This document shows, piece by piece, positions 35,283-44,577 of a stretch of 64,000 nt of DNA (within the stretch, counting starts at the first letter, position 1; every line of letters begins with the position of its first letter). Origin of the DNA: Candidatus Villigracilis affinis (GTDB taxonomy: Bacteria > Chloroflexota > Anaerolineae > Anaerolineales > Villigracilaceae); contig JADKEA010000002.1 of NCBI GenBank assembly GCA_016718275.1, positions 79,191-143,190 on the forward strand, in the 5' to 3' direction. The position numbers were made by a program, and so were the translations under genes. The notes beneath the pieces were generated by a model. It did no database searches. It was not told the DNA's origin and was given only the letters and a program-made list of their open reading frames with translations.

Positions 35283-36683
35283 ATGGCAAAATCAACAGGC
35301 CGTGTTGTGCAAATTCTTGGTGGTGTGGTGGATGTTGAATTCTCCGAAGGAAACATCCCCGATCTTTTCGAAGCGATCACTGTAGAGCGCGAAGGAAAAT
35401 CACCACTCGTTCTTGAAGTACAAAAACATTTGGGTCATAGCTGGGTGCGCACCGTATCCATGGACTCGACCGATGGTCTTCAGCGCGGAATTCCCGCTGT
35501 CGCCACTGGCGCACCGATCATGGTTCCGGTAGGACCTTCCACCCTTGGCCGTATTTTCAACGTGCTTGGCCAGCCTGTGGATGAAAAAGGCCCTGTCAAT
35601 GCCGCTACTTATTATCCCATTCACCGCCCTGCGCCTTCTTTCGAAGAACAGTCTACTCGTGTGGAAGTTTTCGAAACTGGCGTAAAAGTCGTGGACTTGA
35701 TCGCTCCGTTCACCAAAGGTGGTAAGACAGGCATCTTCGGCGGCGCGGGTACTGGCAAGACCGTTATCATCATGGAACTTATCCGTTCCGTTGCGACCGA
35801 ACATGAAGGCAATTCTGTTTTTGCAGGCGTGGGTGAACGAACCCGTGAAGGTACGCAGTTGTATCGTGAAATGCTCGAATCCGGTGTTATGAAAGACACC
35901 GTCATGGTGTATGGCCAGATGAATGAGCCTTCCGGCGTGCGTCTTCGTGTAGCTCTTTCCGCGCTTTCAATGGCCGAATATTTCCGCGATCAGGGCAAGG
36001 ATGTGTTGCTCTTTGTGGATAACATCTTCCGCTTCTCCATGTCTGGTTCCGAAGTGTCCGCGTTGCTCGGCCGTATGCCCTCCGCTGTAGGTTACCAGCC
36101 GACTCTCGCGACCGAAATGGGTGAATTACAGGAACGCATTACCTCCACCCGTACCGGTTCCATCACGTCCATGCAGGCCGTATACGTGCCCGCGGATGAC
36201 TATTCCGATCCCGCTCCTGTGGCGACCTTTACCCACTTGGATGCGACCATTGCGCTCGAACGCTCCATCGTGGAAAAGGGTATTTACCCTGCCGTGGATC
36301 CGCTCGCTTCCACCTCCCGTATTCTTGATCCCAACATCGTGGGAGAGGAACACTACCGAACAGCGCGTGAAGTTCAGCGTATCTTACAGCGTTACAAAGA
36401 CTTGCAGGACATCATCGCCATTCTCGGTATCGATGAACTCTCCGAAGATGACAAACTCATCGTAGCCCGCGCCCGCAAGATCGAACGTTTCTTCTCACAG
36501 CCGTTCTATGTGGCTGAACGCTTTACAGGCATCCCCGGGCGTTATGTGCCACTTAAAGACACCGTCCGCGGTTTCCGTGAGATTCTTGATGGCAAATGCG
36601 ACGACCTTCCCGAGCAGGCCTTTATGATGGCTGGTACCATCGAAGACGTGCGCGAACGCGCTGAGAAACTCGCGAACTCTTAA
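35283..36683 (+). CDS. atpD: F1 ATP synthase subunit beta
   Basis: The 466-residue catalytic subunit has Walker A GGAGTGKTV (about 155-163), the catalytic Glu in GVGERTREG, LLFVDNIFRF (Walker B), and the beta signature PAVDPLASTS. ATP is made or hydrolysed at the alpha-beta interfaces. CTGGAGG precedes the ATG. Length and motifs are standard and no odd features are visible. Confidence 0.98.
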   Translation: MAKSTGRVVQILGGVVDVEFSEGNIPDLFEAITVEREGKSPLVLEVQKHLGHSWVRTVSMDSTDGLQRGIPAVATGAPIMVPVGPSTLGRIFNVLGQPVDEKGPVNAATYYPIHRPAPSFEEQSTRVEVFETGVKVVDLIAPFTKGGKTGIFGGAGTGKTVIIMELIRSVATEHEGNSVFAGVGERTREGTQLYREMLESGVMKDTVMVYGQMNEPSGVRLRVALSALSMAEYFRDQGKDVLLFVDNIFRFSMSGSEVSALLGRMPSAVGYQPTLATEMGELQERITSTRTGSITSMQAVYVPADDYSDPAPVATFTHLDATIALERSIVEKGIYPAVDPLASTSRILDPNIVGEEHYRTAREVQRILQRYKDLQDIIAILGIDELSEDDKLIVARARKIERFFSQPFYVAERFTGIPGRYVPLKDTVRGFREILDGKCDDLPEQAFMMAGTIEDVRERAEKLANS

Positions 36684-36742
36684 TCAGTGTCAGGTGTTTA
36701 GGCGGCAGGCATTTGCCTGCCGCATGACACTGGAGAATTCCT

Positions 36743-37183
36743 ATGACCATTCGTTGTGAAATTGTCTCTCAAGACCGTACTGTGTTTACAGGCGATGTGG
36801 ACATTGTCGTCCTACCTGGTGCGGGCGGTGAGATGGGGGTGCTTCCCAAACACGCGCCCGTCCTCACCACCTTGAAGTATGGACTTATCAAGGTTCGCAA
36901 AGGCGGTAAAGAGGAGGTCTTTACGGTTGCAGGTGGTGTTGCTGAAGTGCAGCCCGACATCGTGACCGTCCTTGCCGATGCGGCTGAAAATGTTGATGAG
37001 ATCGATGAAGCCCGTGCCGATGCTGCGCGCAAACGCGCGGAGGAAGCGCTTAAGAAGGGCGTACCAGCTGATAACGATGCCTATCTTGCCATGGAGGCTG
37101 CATTACGCAAGTCTAACCTGCGCCTGGATGCGGTACGCCGTTATCGTAAGAATTCACGTTCACCCTATTCGTCGGAACAATAA
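36743..37183 (+). CDS. atpC: F1 ATP synthase subunit epsilon
   Basis: The 146-residue epsilon subunit has the N-terminal beta-sandwich typical of the family (IVVLPGAGGEMGVLPKHAPVLTTL in part, then VAGGVAEVQPDIVTVLAD) and a C-terminal helical hairpin (about 85-140) that can inhibit ATP hydrolysis. It follows atpD by 59 bases that hold a short GGCGGCAGGC..GCCTGCCGC inverted repeat (36700-36722) and ends five bases before the MreB-like GTG. Confidence 0.93.
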   Translation: MTIRCEIVSQDRTVFTGDVDIVVLPGAGGEMGVLPKHAPVLTTLKYGLIKVRKGGKEEVFTVAGGVAEVQPDIVTVLADAAENVDEIDEARADAARKRAEEALKKGVPADNDAYLAMEAALRKSNLRLDAVRRYRKNSRSPYSSEQ

Positions 37184-37188
37184 ATATA

Positions 37189-38196
37189 GTGGCACTCTTT
37201 TCCAAAGACCTTGGCATTGATCTGGGGACCATGTTCACCCGCATTGCCGATAGCGCGCAAGTGCTGTTGGAAGAACCAACCATCGTCGCCATTGAGGTGG
37301 ACGACCAGAAAATGGTTGCTGTTGGCATGGAAGCCCGCGATATGTTTGGCAAGGTCCCGGAGAGCATAGAAGTTGCCCGTCCGCTTCGCAACGGTGTGAT
37401 CGCTGATTATGAGATTAGTGAGACCTTACTTCAGTACCTGTTGCAGCGCGTAAGCGGCTCAATGCGCATTTTCCGTCCGCGTGTGATGATCTCCGTCCCA
37501 TACGGCGTAACCAGCGTTGAACGGCGTGCTGTTTACGAAGCTGTGATGGAAGCGGGGAGCCGTGAAGCGTTCCTGATTCAGCAGCCCTTGGCGGCCGCCA
37601 TTGGCATTGATTTGCCGATCAATTCGCCATCAGGCAATATGTTGATCAGCCTCGGCGGCGGTTGCACCGAGACGGCTGTAATGGCCATGTACGGCATTGT
37701 CGCAGCGGATACGCTCCGTGCTGGGGGCATGGACTTAGACGAAGCCATTGTCAATTATGTGCGCCGCAAATACGGCGTAGTGATTGGACAGGCGACTGCC
37801 GAGCAATTGAAGATCCGTATTGGTGCGGCGGTGCCGCAGGATACCGAAAACAGCATGGAAGTGCAGGGACAGGATCAGGTCACAGGCCTGCCCAGACCCG
37901 TCACTTTGACCACAGGCGAAATCGTGGAAGCCTTGCAGGAACCATTGAAGCAGATCGTCGAATCAGGACGGAAAGTGCTGGAAAAGACCCCGCCTGAGCT
38001 GGTTTCCGATATTATCGACCGCGGTGTGGCTTTATGCGGCGGCGGCGCGCTCCTGCGCGGCGTAGACAAGTTGTTGACCAAGTCCTTGGGCATCCCAGCT
38101 TATCTGGTGGATAACCCGCTGACATGTGTGGTGCAAGGCGCAGTCAAGAGTTTTGGAATGTTGAATGTGATCCGCAGAAACCTGCCGCAGGTGTAA
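37189..38196 (+). CDS. MreB-like actin-fold protein
   Basis: The 335-residue protein matches MreB in length and order of actin-fold motifs: DLGIDLGTMFTRI (phosphate 1), PLRNGVIADY, VSVPYG-type MISVPYGVTSVERRAV, LGGGCTETAV (phosphate 2) and CGGGALLRGVDKLL (adenosine). MreB filaments guide lateral wall synthesis and rod shape at the inner membrane. In phosphate 2 the usual leading Asp of DIGGGTTE is Ser (ISLGGGCTE), so ATP hydrolysis may be altered. GTG start, five bases after atpC, so it is a distal member of the ATPase transcript. It may be a divergent MreB paralogue rather than the main one. Confidence 0.88.
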   Translation: MALFSKDLGIDLGTMFTRIADSAQVLLEEPTIVAIEVDDQKMVAVGMEARDMFGKVPESIEVARPLRNGVIADYEISETLLQYLLQRVSGSMRIFRPRVMISVPYGVTSVERRAVYEAVMEAGSREAFLIQQPLAAAIGIDLPINSPSGNMLISLGGGCTETAVMAMYGIVAADTLRAGGMDLDEAIVNYVRRKYGVVIGQATAEQLKIRIGAAVPQDTENSMEVQGQDQVTGLPRPVTLTTGEIVEALQEPLKQIVESGRKVLEKTPPELVSDIIDRGVALCGGGALLRGVDKLLTKSLGIPAYLVDNPLTCVVQGAVKSFGMLNVIRRNLPQV

Positions 38197-38203
38197 AAAT
38201 GAG

Positions 38204-38237
38204 AATGGCTCCCCAATTGGGGAGCCATTTTTTTTAT
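38204..38237 (+). terminator. rho-independent terminator of the atp-mreB operon
   Basis: AATGGCTCCCCAATTGGGGAGCCATT is a perfect stem followed by TTTTTTTTATTT. Confidence 0.92.
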
Positions 38238-38249
38238 TTGCGATCTGGC

Positions 38250-38453
38250 TCAGGCTTTTTTTCCGATCAGCCCGATAATGATCAATGCGATGCTGAGACC
38301 GCCAACTGTACCCGAGGCGGAACCGACGGTTTCCATCATGGCTACGGGGTCGAGCGATGTGGGGGCGATGGTTAACATGAAGAAATAAAATCCAATGGCA
38401 AGAATAAGTAGAAAAACCGCAAAGCCGACCAATCTCCAATTTCTTTTTCGCAT
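38250..38453 (-). CDS. small two-helix membrane protein
   Basis: A 67-residue product with two membrane helices (about 8-28, LVGFAVFLLILAIGFYFFML, and 45-63, GTVGGLSIALIIIGLIG) and positively charged ends. AAAGGAG precedes the ATG. Function is unknown; similar tiny membrane proteins often modulate larger complexes, but nothing here points to a partner. Confidence 0.65.
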   Translation of the reverse strand: MRKRNWRLVGFAVFLLILAIGFYFFMLTIAPTSLDPVAMMETVGSASGTVGGLSIALIIIGLIGKKA

Positions 38454-38540
38454 CTTTGTAAAACTCCTTTTTAATTTAATAATTTTTTACTGCCTGTTCG
38501 ATTTTACCCAATCCTGCACGAACTGGTAATGGAAATTTGC

Positions 38541-39203
38541 CTATTCCTTCCAGCCCGCATAGACTGCAAAACGGAAGTGTTGAAAGAATGTACCAGTGTT
38601 TTTGAAACCGATTTCGCTGAGCCATGAAACCTGATCTGAAAGCATTGCACACTTGTCGAACTTCATGCGCTCCTGCGCGGCGCGGATCTCATTCTCGTCA
38701 CTGCCGAGGGCGCGCGCACCGTTGAGATGCATGTCGTCAAACAGTTGTTCCTGCCATTCGTTAATGCCTAGAATTTGTTCAGCATTGATAAACACCCCGC
38801 CAGGTAGTAGAGATTTATGGATGCGTCTGAAAAGATTGCGCTTGTCTCCGTCTGTGAGGTGATGGATCGCCAGCGATGAAATAACCGCATGGAATTTTAT
38901 GGACGGTAGAGGCTCAGTCATTTGCTGAATGAAAACCTGAGGGTTGTATTCCGCGAGTCTTTGTTGCGCTTTTGCTAGCATTTCAGGCGATTCATCCAGC
39001 AGATGTAGAGAAGCAGGGCCGATTTTATTGAGCACGAACTCACTAAGCAGGCCCGTCCCCGCACCGAGATCGAGAATGGCAGGAGATGAAACCTTGATCG
39101 AGCGTGCAGCGAGTTCCGCAGCGGTGGAATAGAACAGGTCATAGCAGGGGATGAGGCGGCGGCGTGAAAGGTCGTATTCAGAGGCGTTCCAAATTTTGCT
39201 CAT
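38541..39203 (-). CDS. class I SAM-dependent methyltransferase
   Basis: The 220-residue protein has the SAM-binding motif I ILDLGAGTGLLSEF (about 45-58), an acidic residue after strand two (HLLDESPEML), and AVISSLAIHHLTD plus LLPGGVFINAEQ further on. This is the Rossmann-like methyltransferase fold using S-adenosylmethionine; the acceptor is unknown. ATG at 39203 begins the conserved MSKIWNASEYD. A TACAAT hexamer eight bases upstream and no Shine-Dalgarno sequence suggest a leaderless transcript. Confidence 0.9.
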   Translation of the reverse strand: MSKIWNASEYDLSRRRLIPCYDLFYSTAAELAARSIKVSSPAILDLGAGTGLLSEFVLNKIGPASLHLLDESPEMLAKAQQRLAEYNPQVFIQQMTEPLPSIKFHAVISSLAIHHLTDGDKRNLFRRIHKSLLPGGVFINAEQILGINEWQEQLFDDMHLNGARALGSDENEIRAAQERMKFDKCAMLSDQVSWLSEIGFKNTGTFFQHFRFAVYAGWKE

Positions 39204-39244
39204 AGCGGGCGATTGTATCTTCAATTCACTTTTTTGAAAACAAA

Positions 39245-39270
39245 CAGGCGGTCCGTTTCCGAACCGCCTG
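39245..39270 (-). terminator. terminator of the polyferredoxin pair
   Basis: CAGGCGGT and ACCGCCTG pair around an internal loop, flanked by complementary CAAA and TTTG runs; on the minus strand TTTGTTTTC follows. Confidence 0.75.
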
Positions 39271-39290
39271 CATTTGTTTGTGAACAAACT

Positions 39291-40064
39291 TTACTGCCCT
39301 GCTTTATCTACTTCGATCTGTAGCGCCGCTTTGATGGTTTCAAAATCCAATCCCTTTTCAGCGCAGTAATCCTTGACCTTTGTCAGCGGATTGGGCATGG
39401 GCATGCCCATGATCTGCTCAATAACCTCCTGACTCACGCCCCAATCCAAAATTTCCTGGAAGGATGTCTTGCCTTTAACGAGTCTTTCAGTGGATGCTTC
39501 GGTCGTGACTGCACTTTGGGTGGCTTCTGCTTCGGGTGCTGACTCTGCCGTTTGGGCAGGATCAACCTCGGGTGAGTCTGACGCGGCGGCGGGGTTCGGG
39601 ACGGTATGAGATTCCAGATAAGCCGATTGTTCTGCAGTGAGATTTCTGTTTTTGAGCAGGTCCGCCGCATTTTGTGGAAGGTACATGTCGGTGCTGATGT
39701 CGATTGGCAAACCGTTGTAGAAAGCGACGAACAATCTCACAGATGCAGTGCCAACTTCAAACTCGCTTTCAGCATAGATGGTTTCGAGTTCCTTTGCGGC
39801 GAAGGTGGCGGGATTTTCCGTTTGAATATTGAAGGCTTGGGCCAGCACAACGGCAGGAATGCCAAAATTCTTTTCTACATCGCCGAAGGTGTAAGATCCG
39901 CGGATGTCGGCGGGATTGGCCTGCCCCGCAAATTCTCCTTCGGTATAGGTGGCGGCGACTTTGGTACTCTCGGTCTGCCACCAGCCCATGGCGGTGCTGA
40001 GGGAAATGCCGCCGAGAAGGATGATGAGAATGATCGCGGCAAGCGGTTTGGATGTGAGATTCAT
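39291..40064 (-). CDS. membrane-anchored protein of unknown function, partner of the polyferredoxin
   Basis: The 257-residue protein has an N-terminal membrane helix (about 8-28, LAAIILIILLGGISL) and two copies of a small helical domain: GSYTFGDVEKNFGIPAVVLAQAF (about 52-74, in part) and SFQEILDWGVSQEVIEQIM near the C-terminus. An Ala/Glu/Thr-rich linker (about 165-205) joins them. A similar domain is seen in the protein at 59257-59655. No cofactor motif is visible. Its ATG overlaps the polyferredoxin stop (ATGA), so the two probably act together, perhaps in electron transfer outside the membrane; that is inference. Confidence 0.78.
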   Translation of the reverse strand: MNLTSKPLAAIILIILLGGISLSTAMGWWQTESTKVAATYTEGEFAGQANPADIRGSYTFGDVEKNFGIPAVVLAQAFNIQTENPATFAAKELETIYAESEFEVGTASVRLFVAFYNGLPIDISTDMYLPQNAADLLKNRNLTAEQSAYLESHTVPNPAAASDSPEVDPAQTAESAPEAEATQSAVTTEASTERLVKGKTSFQEILDWGVSQEVIEQIMGMPMPNPLTKVKDYCAEKGLDFETIKAALQIEVDKAGQ

Positions 40065-40909
40065 TTTACGGCTCCTGTGGTGAAGACGACTGTTTTTGCA
40101 ACAGGGCAGATGGCTTCGGATGTGCATTCAAGGCATGAGATGCACTGATGATCGCGCACGGTCTTGACCGTATCCACGGCGATATTCATCGGGCACATGA
40201 TGGAGCAGGCGCCGTCGGCTTTGCAGGTGGATTCAGCGCGTTTGATCTGGAAGACACGGAAAAGGTTGGTGATGCCGAGTACTGCGCCGTATGGACAGGC
40301 ATACTTGCACCATGGGCGTTCAATGAAGAGCGAGAGTACGAGCGTGGCGCCGAGGATGATCAAGCCGCCGATGGCGACTTCGGTGCTCCAGAAGTTGAAG
40401 AGGGCGAAGTAAGGGTCGTATTCGGCGAAGATGAGCGTTCCGCTGGTGGCGGTAACGTACACCACCCAGGCTAATACGATGTAACGCGCATAGCGCAGGA
40501 CAGAATCGAGTTTGGCGGGGATGAAGTGGTTGTATTTCCGCTTGAAGAATTTATGACCCAGTTTGGCGACCCATTCCTGTACGGTGCCGAGCGGGCAGAC
40601 CCATCCACAAAAGACGGGACCGAAAAGGAAGGCCAGCACAAAACCGATAATCATGAGAACAAAGGCCGATTCGTGTATTTTCTGCACGAAGGTTCCAACG
40701 GTGGCATATTGATAGATGGTAACCACACCGCCAAATGGACAGAGTGCATGCAGGGATGCGGTTGAAAGGAAAGGAATGCCGCCACCGTTCTCCACAAGTG
40801 TGTGGTTGACAGAGATAAGTGCAATAAGCAGGAAGAAAAACCATTGCACGATTTTTCGGATCCAAATGCTGCGAGGGCGGAAAAGGCGTTTACCGAACAA
40901 TTTCATCAT
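40061..40909 (-). CDS. NapH/NosR-type membrane polyferredoxin
   Basis: The 282-residue protein has about five membrane helices and several Cys motifs: CGWVCPLG and CKYACPYGA at helix ends (as in NapH/NosR/CcoG) and two cytoplasmic [4Fe-4S]-type sites, CKADGACSIMCP and CISCLECTSEAICP. Proteins of this type pass electrons from membrane quinols or cytoplasmic donors to exported reductases. No reductase gene lies beside it. The gene has AAGGAGATT before the ATG, and an alternative ATG lies one codon downstream. Nearby Rex suggests a redox-controlled neighbourhood. Confidence 0.88.
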   Translation of the reverse strand: MMKLFGKRLFRPRSIWIRKIVQWFFFLLIALISVNHTLVENGGGIPFLSTASLHALCPFGGVVTIYQYATVGTFVQKIHESAFVLMIIGFVLAFLFGPVFCGWVCPLGTVQEWVAKLGHKFFKRKYNHFIPAKLDSVLRYARYIVLAWVVYVTATSGTLIFAEYDPYFALFNFWSTEVAIGGLIILGATLVLSLFIERPWCKYACPYGAVLGITNLFRVFQIKRAESTCKADGACSIMCPMNIAVDTVKTVRDHQCISCLECTSEAICPVAKTVVFTTGAVK

Positions 40910-41029
40910 AATCTCCTTGTGTACTTTATATAGGGCAAAGTGTAAATAATTTGTGTTTAGGCTTTACAAAGGAAATGTGAAGAATTGGTAAAGCGTTTGT
41001 GGCGAGTTGTGTCACGCCTGGATAATAAA

Positions 41030-41058
41030 AAACGCCGCGAGGGTTATCTCGCGGCGTG
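41030..41058 (-). terminator. rho-independent terminator of rex
   Basis: CGCCGCGAG and CTCGCGGCG pair around a GGTTAT loop; minus-strand TTTTTTATTATCC follows. Confidence 0.85.
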
Positions 41059-41081
41059 GTATCTGTCAGATTAATTTGTTT

Positions 41082-41699
41082 TTATAGATAGTATGTCATT
41101 CTCTGTAAATGCGTGGATGGGTCGATGTATTGGACCTTTACGCTGGGAGGTACATTCAGGTTGATCGGAGCGTAGTTGAGAATGGCTTTGACGCCCGCCT
41201 GCACGAGTTTATCTGTCACACCCTGTGCGGCTTGCGCAGGGACTGTGAGCATGGCCATTTTGATTCCTGCAGATTTCAATCGTTCGACCATTTTTTCGGT
41301 ATCTTCAATAATGAAGCCGTTGATCTTTTCTCCGACCTTTTCCTTGTCGTTATCAAAAACCATGACAATGTGAAAGCCGCGGTTGGTGAAGCCCTGATAG
41401 CGGGCGAGCGCGTGTCCCATATCCCCTGCGCCGATAAGCGCTACTTCCCAAATACGGTCCACTTTGAGGATCTCACGCAATTTGTCGAGCAGGTAGGCAA
41501 TAGAGTAGCCTGTACCCTGTTTGCCAAAATCGCCAAATTGTGAAATGTCCTTGCGGATCTGGGCGGCGGATATGCCTACATGTTCCCCGAGCTCCTGTGA
41601 TGAAGTTGTCTTGAGTCCATTATCTGCCATGCGTTGTAAAGCGCGCAGGTAAATGGGGAGGCGACCTACGATAATATCAGGTATTTTTTCAGCTTTCAT
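41082..41699 (-). CDS. rex: redox-sensing transcriptional repressor Rex
   Basis: The 205-residue protein has the Rex layout: an N-terminal winged helix (IPDIIVGRLPIYLRALQRM, SSQELGEHVGISAAQIRKDISQFGDFGKQGTGY in pieces) and a Rossmann domain with ALIGAGDMGHALARY that binds NADH. Rex represses fermentation, respiration and redox genes when NAD+ is high. ATG at 41699 fits the family start and has GAGGG upstream; a longer start at 41729 is possible. It is a single-gene unit. No full Rex operator could be confirmed in the window. Confidence 0.96.
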   Translation of the reverse strand: MKAEKIPDIIVGRLPIYLRALQRMADNGLKTTSSQELGEHVGISAAQIRKDISQFGDFGKQGTGYSIAYLLDKLREILKVDRIWEVALIGAGDMGHALARYQGFTNRGFHIVMVFDNDKEKVGEKINGFIIEDTEKMVERLKSAGIKMAMLTVPAQAAQGVTDKLVQAGVKAILNYAPINLNVPPSVKVQYIDPSTHLQRMTYYL

Positions 41700-41778
41700 G
41701 TATGCCCTCGCATTTGTGAAATTCGCCATAACTCTACCATAAAATAATGTTTTGTACAATTCCACACAAGTACCGTAC

Positions 41779-41825
41779 AAACGAAAAAGCGACAGCTTGG
41801 TTATGGATCTGTCGCTTTTTCGTTT
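41779..41825 (-). terminator. terminator of the CHASE2 cyclase gene
   Basis: AAACGAAAAAGCGACAG and CTGTCGCTTTTTCGTTT form a 17-base-pair stem with runs of A and T on either strand. Confidence 0.85.
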
Positions 41826-43699
41826 ACTTTTGCCAGGATTGCAGTTGCTCTGATTTTGGAGCGCCCTTTCGCCCAATCACTTTGTAGACGTTCACAGGCT
41901 TGGTTTTTCCCTTTACAGTGACCGCATCTGCAAACTCTGTGTCGAATTCATCTTTGATCTGTTGATAGGTGCTTTCACTGATAAGGATCGGCCAGGCGTA
42001 GGTTTTTGTGAGGTCTTGCAGGCGGGAGGCGAGGTTTGCATTGTCGCCGATTACTGTGTAGTTGATGCGCTGTGCCGAGCCAAGCAACCCTACAAATACA
42101 TCGCCCGAATTGATGCCAATGCCCATCTCGATCTGGGTGGGGCGGCCGTCCTTTTCCCATTGCTGTTTCAATTCTTCCAGTGCAATTCGCATATCCAGTG
42201 AGGCGCGCAGGGCGCGGATGGCATGATCCTTGAATGGGACAGGTTCCCCAAAGAATGCGATGATGGCATCGCCTTCGTACTTGTCTACGGTGCCGCCGTG
42301 CTTGTAGATCACCTTCGACATGGCTTCCAGATATGGGTTGAGCAAGGCCACCACGTCTTCAGGCGCGAGCTTTTCCGAGAGCGTTGTGAATCCGCGAATA
42401 TCTGAAAAGATAATGCTGATGTCGGAGCGTTTGTTGAGTGAGTTCAGGTCCTGCGTTGACATCATTTGGTCAACCATCTCGGGCGAAATGAAACGGCTGA
42501 ACAGATTGCGGACGCGACGCTTCTCCAATTCCTGCGAGACTGCCTGTTCCAGTGTGGGCAGCACGATTCCCAAAAAGAGCATGACCTGCGGTACCACGAA
42601 TGGCAGGATGTAACGTTGGCGCAAAAACAAAATAATCCCACCGATCGCGTAGCCGCCCATCACCAAAATCAAGCGACACGATCGTCATTGTGGGGCGGTT
42701 GGAGCGTGAAATGAACGCTGCCACTAATGCCGCAGCGATGGTCATTGCCAATGCCACCCAGGGCGGCGCTTCGGTAAGGTATTGACCCGTGATCAAAGTG
42801 TCAATGGTGCTGGCCACGATCTCTACACCCGCTGTTGGGATCTGGGTCGAAAAGGGTGTGGGGTACATGTCTTGCAAAGTGACCGTCGTTGCACCGATCA
42901 AAACGATCTTGCCGCGAAATGCATCTGGATTTTCTTCAAGCGTGATTCCATCATGGACGTCTGCCGCGCGATAAGTCGTGTAAGTTTGAGACGGCCCTGC
43001 AAAATTGACCAGTACCTGCTTGCCACGCAGCGGCACAGCCTGACCGTTGAACTGGATACTCGTATCCGTGGGCTGGGTCGGTGGTTCGACATCGAGATAA
43101 AGTCTCGCAACCTCGAATGCCCAGTGATAGTAGATTTTGTCTTTATAAATGTCATATGCCTGCACACTGCGGACAATTGCATCTTCATCGCGGGTAAATG
43201 CTGTGATTCCGTTTGCATCCAGAGCATTTTTATATGCGGGTTGGGCTTGCAGCAGAGTGGAGATCGAAAAAGTGTCAACGGGGCTTTCGAATATTTGAAC
43301 CACGCCGACAGCGGCAGGTGCATTTTCGAGCGCCTTGGCGAATGCCAGATCGTTTGCAGGGTCTTCATCGGGTTCGGAAAGGAAAATATCCACACCAATC
43401 ACTTTGCCGCCGCCCTGATTGACCTGATTTGCGATCTCGGCAAAATATGACCTGGGCCACGGCCATTGATATCCCGTCCAATTGAAGGAGAAATCATCGA
43501 TTTCCACGATCACGATATTATCGGAGGGCTCCTGTGCTCCCCGCAGACGCATCAGCACATCCCGTGTGGAATATTCGATACGTTCAACAGGTGTAGTGAT
43601 GTTGGGCAGGAGCGCCGCGATCTGGATCAGCAACAGCGCGACGACCGTTCCCAGCAGCAAAACAAGGCGCAAATTGAAAGGCTTTGGCTCATTTTCCAT
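41824..43699 (-). CDS. CHASE2-domain adenylate/guanylate cyclase (frameshifted)
   Basis: One gene in two frames. The N-terminal part has a membrane helix (about 12-32) and an extracellular CHASE2 sensor domain (about 35-310, with VIVEIDDFSFNWTGY, VNFAGP and GKIVLIGAT). Membrane helices follow, and then a class III cyclase domain: IIFSDIRGFTTLSEKL, KYEGDAIIAFFGEP, GIGINSGDVFVG and VIGDNANLASRLQD, which converts ATP or GTP to the cyclic nucleotide. An extra base near 42671 breaks the frame within the helices; removing it restores SLILVMGGYAIGG. The intact protein would be about 625 residues. A sequencing error is likely. Confidence 0.85.
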
Positions 43700-43717
43700 T
43701 TTTTGTTTTCCTCACGA

Positions 43718-44575
43718 TTATGGAGAAACCGTCTCGCAGGAAATTGGTTGATTATAGAGAACTTCACACGTCACCCATGCTTTGTCGAACTTTATCAAAA
43801 CATTGATGTCTCCAAGGGTCTCATCGAAATTGCCAACCATGAGATAGCGGGCTGCGGTCATTTCCTCTTCCACGGCCACGAATGCTCTGGCGTGTAGTTC
43901 CCGTGCAAGGATCGGATCAACGTCTTCGTTTCCCTTGTTATCCAGCACAAATTGAGTTGTCTTATCGAGGGCAATGATGGCGCTTCTAAACTGGGCGTTG
44001 ATCAAGCTGTCTGTAATGACGCCGCCGACACTGATCACAAGCATGCCGAACAGGAGCGGGGCGATCTTCCCGAAAAACGATATGGAAAACACCGCAGGCT
44101 CGGTGACGGGAATCTGCGCAATACCCACGATCACGGTGAAGGGCAATATCCAAACCAATGCCACTCCGAAGCGAGAGGCAAACTCGATGTCACCGTTATA
44201 GTTCAGCAGCGTACTCAACTGCGGGTCGAATTTTGAAGCGATCATCGGTGCGATCTGCAAAGGCAATGCAACGGTGAGCCATGCAAAGAACACTGCGCCC
44301 ATCAACCAAAATAAAATGCCCACAAAACTGCTTTCCATGCGTGCGGTCAGCCAGCCGATGATGCCGCCGACAATTCCGCACAGGACTGCGCCTGTGATCA
44401 GCACATTCCACGGAAAATATGCATGCGCCTGACTCAGCGAGTAGCCGTCCCAACCCCAGGAGGAACCCGCAAAGGCAATTCCTGCCATGGTGCCGTAGAT
44501 CATTCCGAAGATGCGCTTGCTCCGAATGATATCGGGGCGCGCGCTCATGGTGTCGATGCTTGGTAAACTTTTCAT
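43718..44575 (-). CDS. membrane protein of unknown function
   Basis: The 285-residue protein has about five membrane helices (roughly residues 20-190) and a soluble C-terminal domain (about 200-285) with VEEEMTAARYLMVGNF. ATG at 44575 is two bases after the stop of the SH3 lipoprotein gene (TGACAATG) with GAGGAT upstream. No family is recognised. It lies 18 bases ahead of the cyclase gene, so the three genes (44578, 43718 and 41824) form one transcript and may share a signalling role at the cell surface. Confidence 0.78.
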   Translation of the reverse strand: MKSLPSIDTMSARPDIIRSKRIFGMIYGTMAGIAFAGSSWGWDGYSLSQAHAYFPWNVLITGAVLCGIVGGIIGWLTARMESSFVGILFWLMGAVFFAWLTVALPLQIAPMIASKFDPQLSTLLNYNGDIEFASRFGVALVWILPFTVIVGIAQIPVTEPAVFSISFFGKIAPLLFGMLVISVGGVITDSLINAQFRSAIIALDKTTQFVLDNKGNEDVDPILARELHARAFVAVEEEMTAARYLMVGNFDETLGDINVLIKFDKAWVTCEVLYNQPISCETVSP

Positions 44576-44577
44576 TG

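Noticed and set aside
36700..36722. Short inverted repeat between atpD and atpC as an internal terminator
   Set aside because: GGCGGCAGGC and GCCTGCCGC are followed by ATGACACTGG with no T run; atpC clearly belongs to the operon.
40910..41081. TTGTG and CACAA-like fragments near the polyferredoxin and rex genes as Rex operators
   Set aside because: No complete TTGTGA-N6-TCACAA-like site was found; half-sites alone occur by chance in AT-rich DNA.
41700..41876. Longer N-terminus for Rex
   Set aside because: Upstream in-frame codons give a basic tail unlike Rex proteins and overlap the cyclase terminator.
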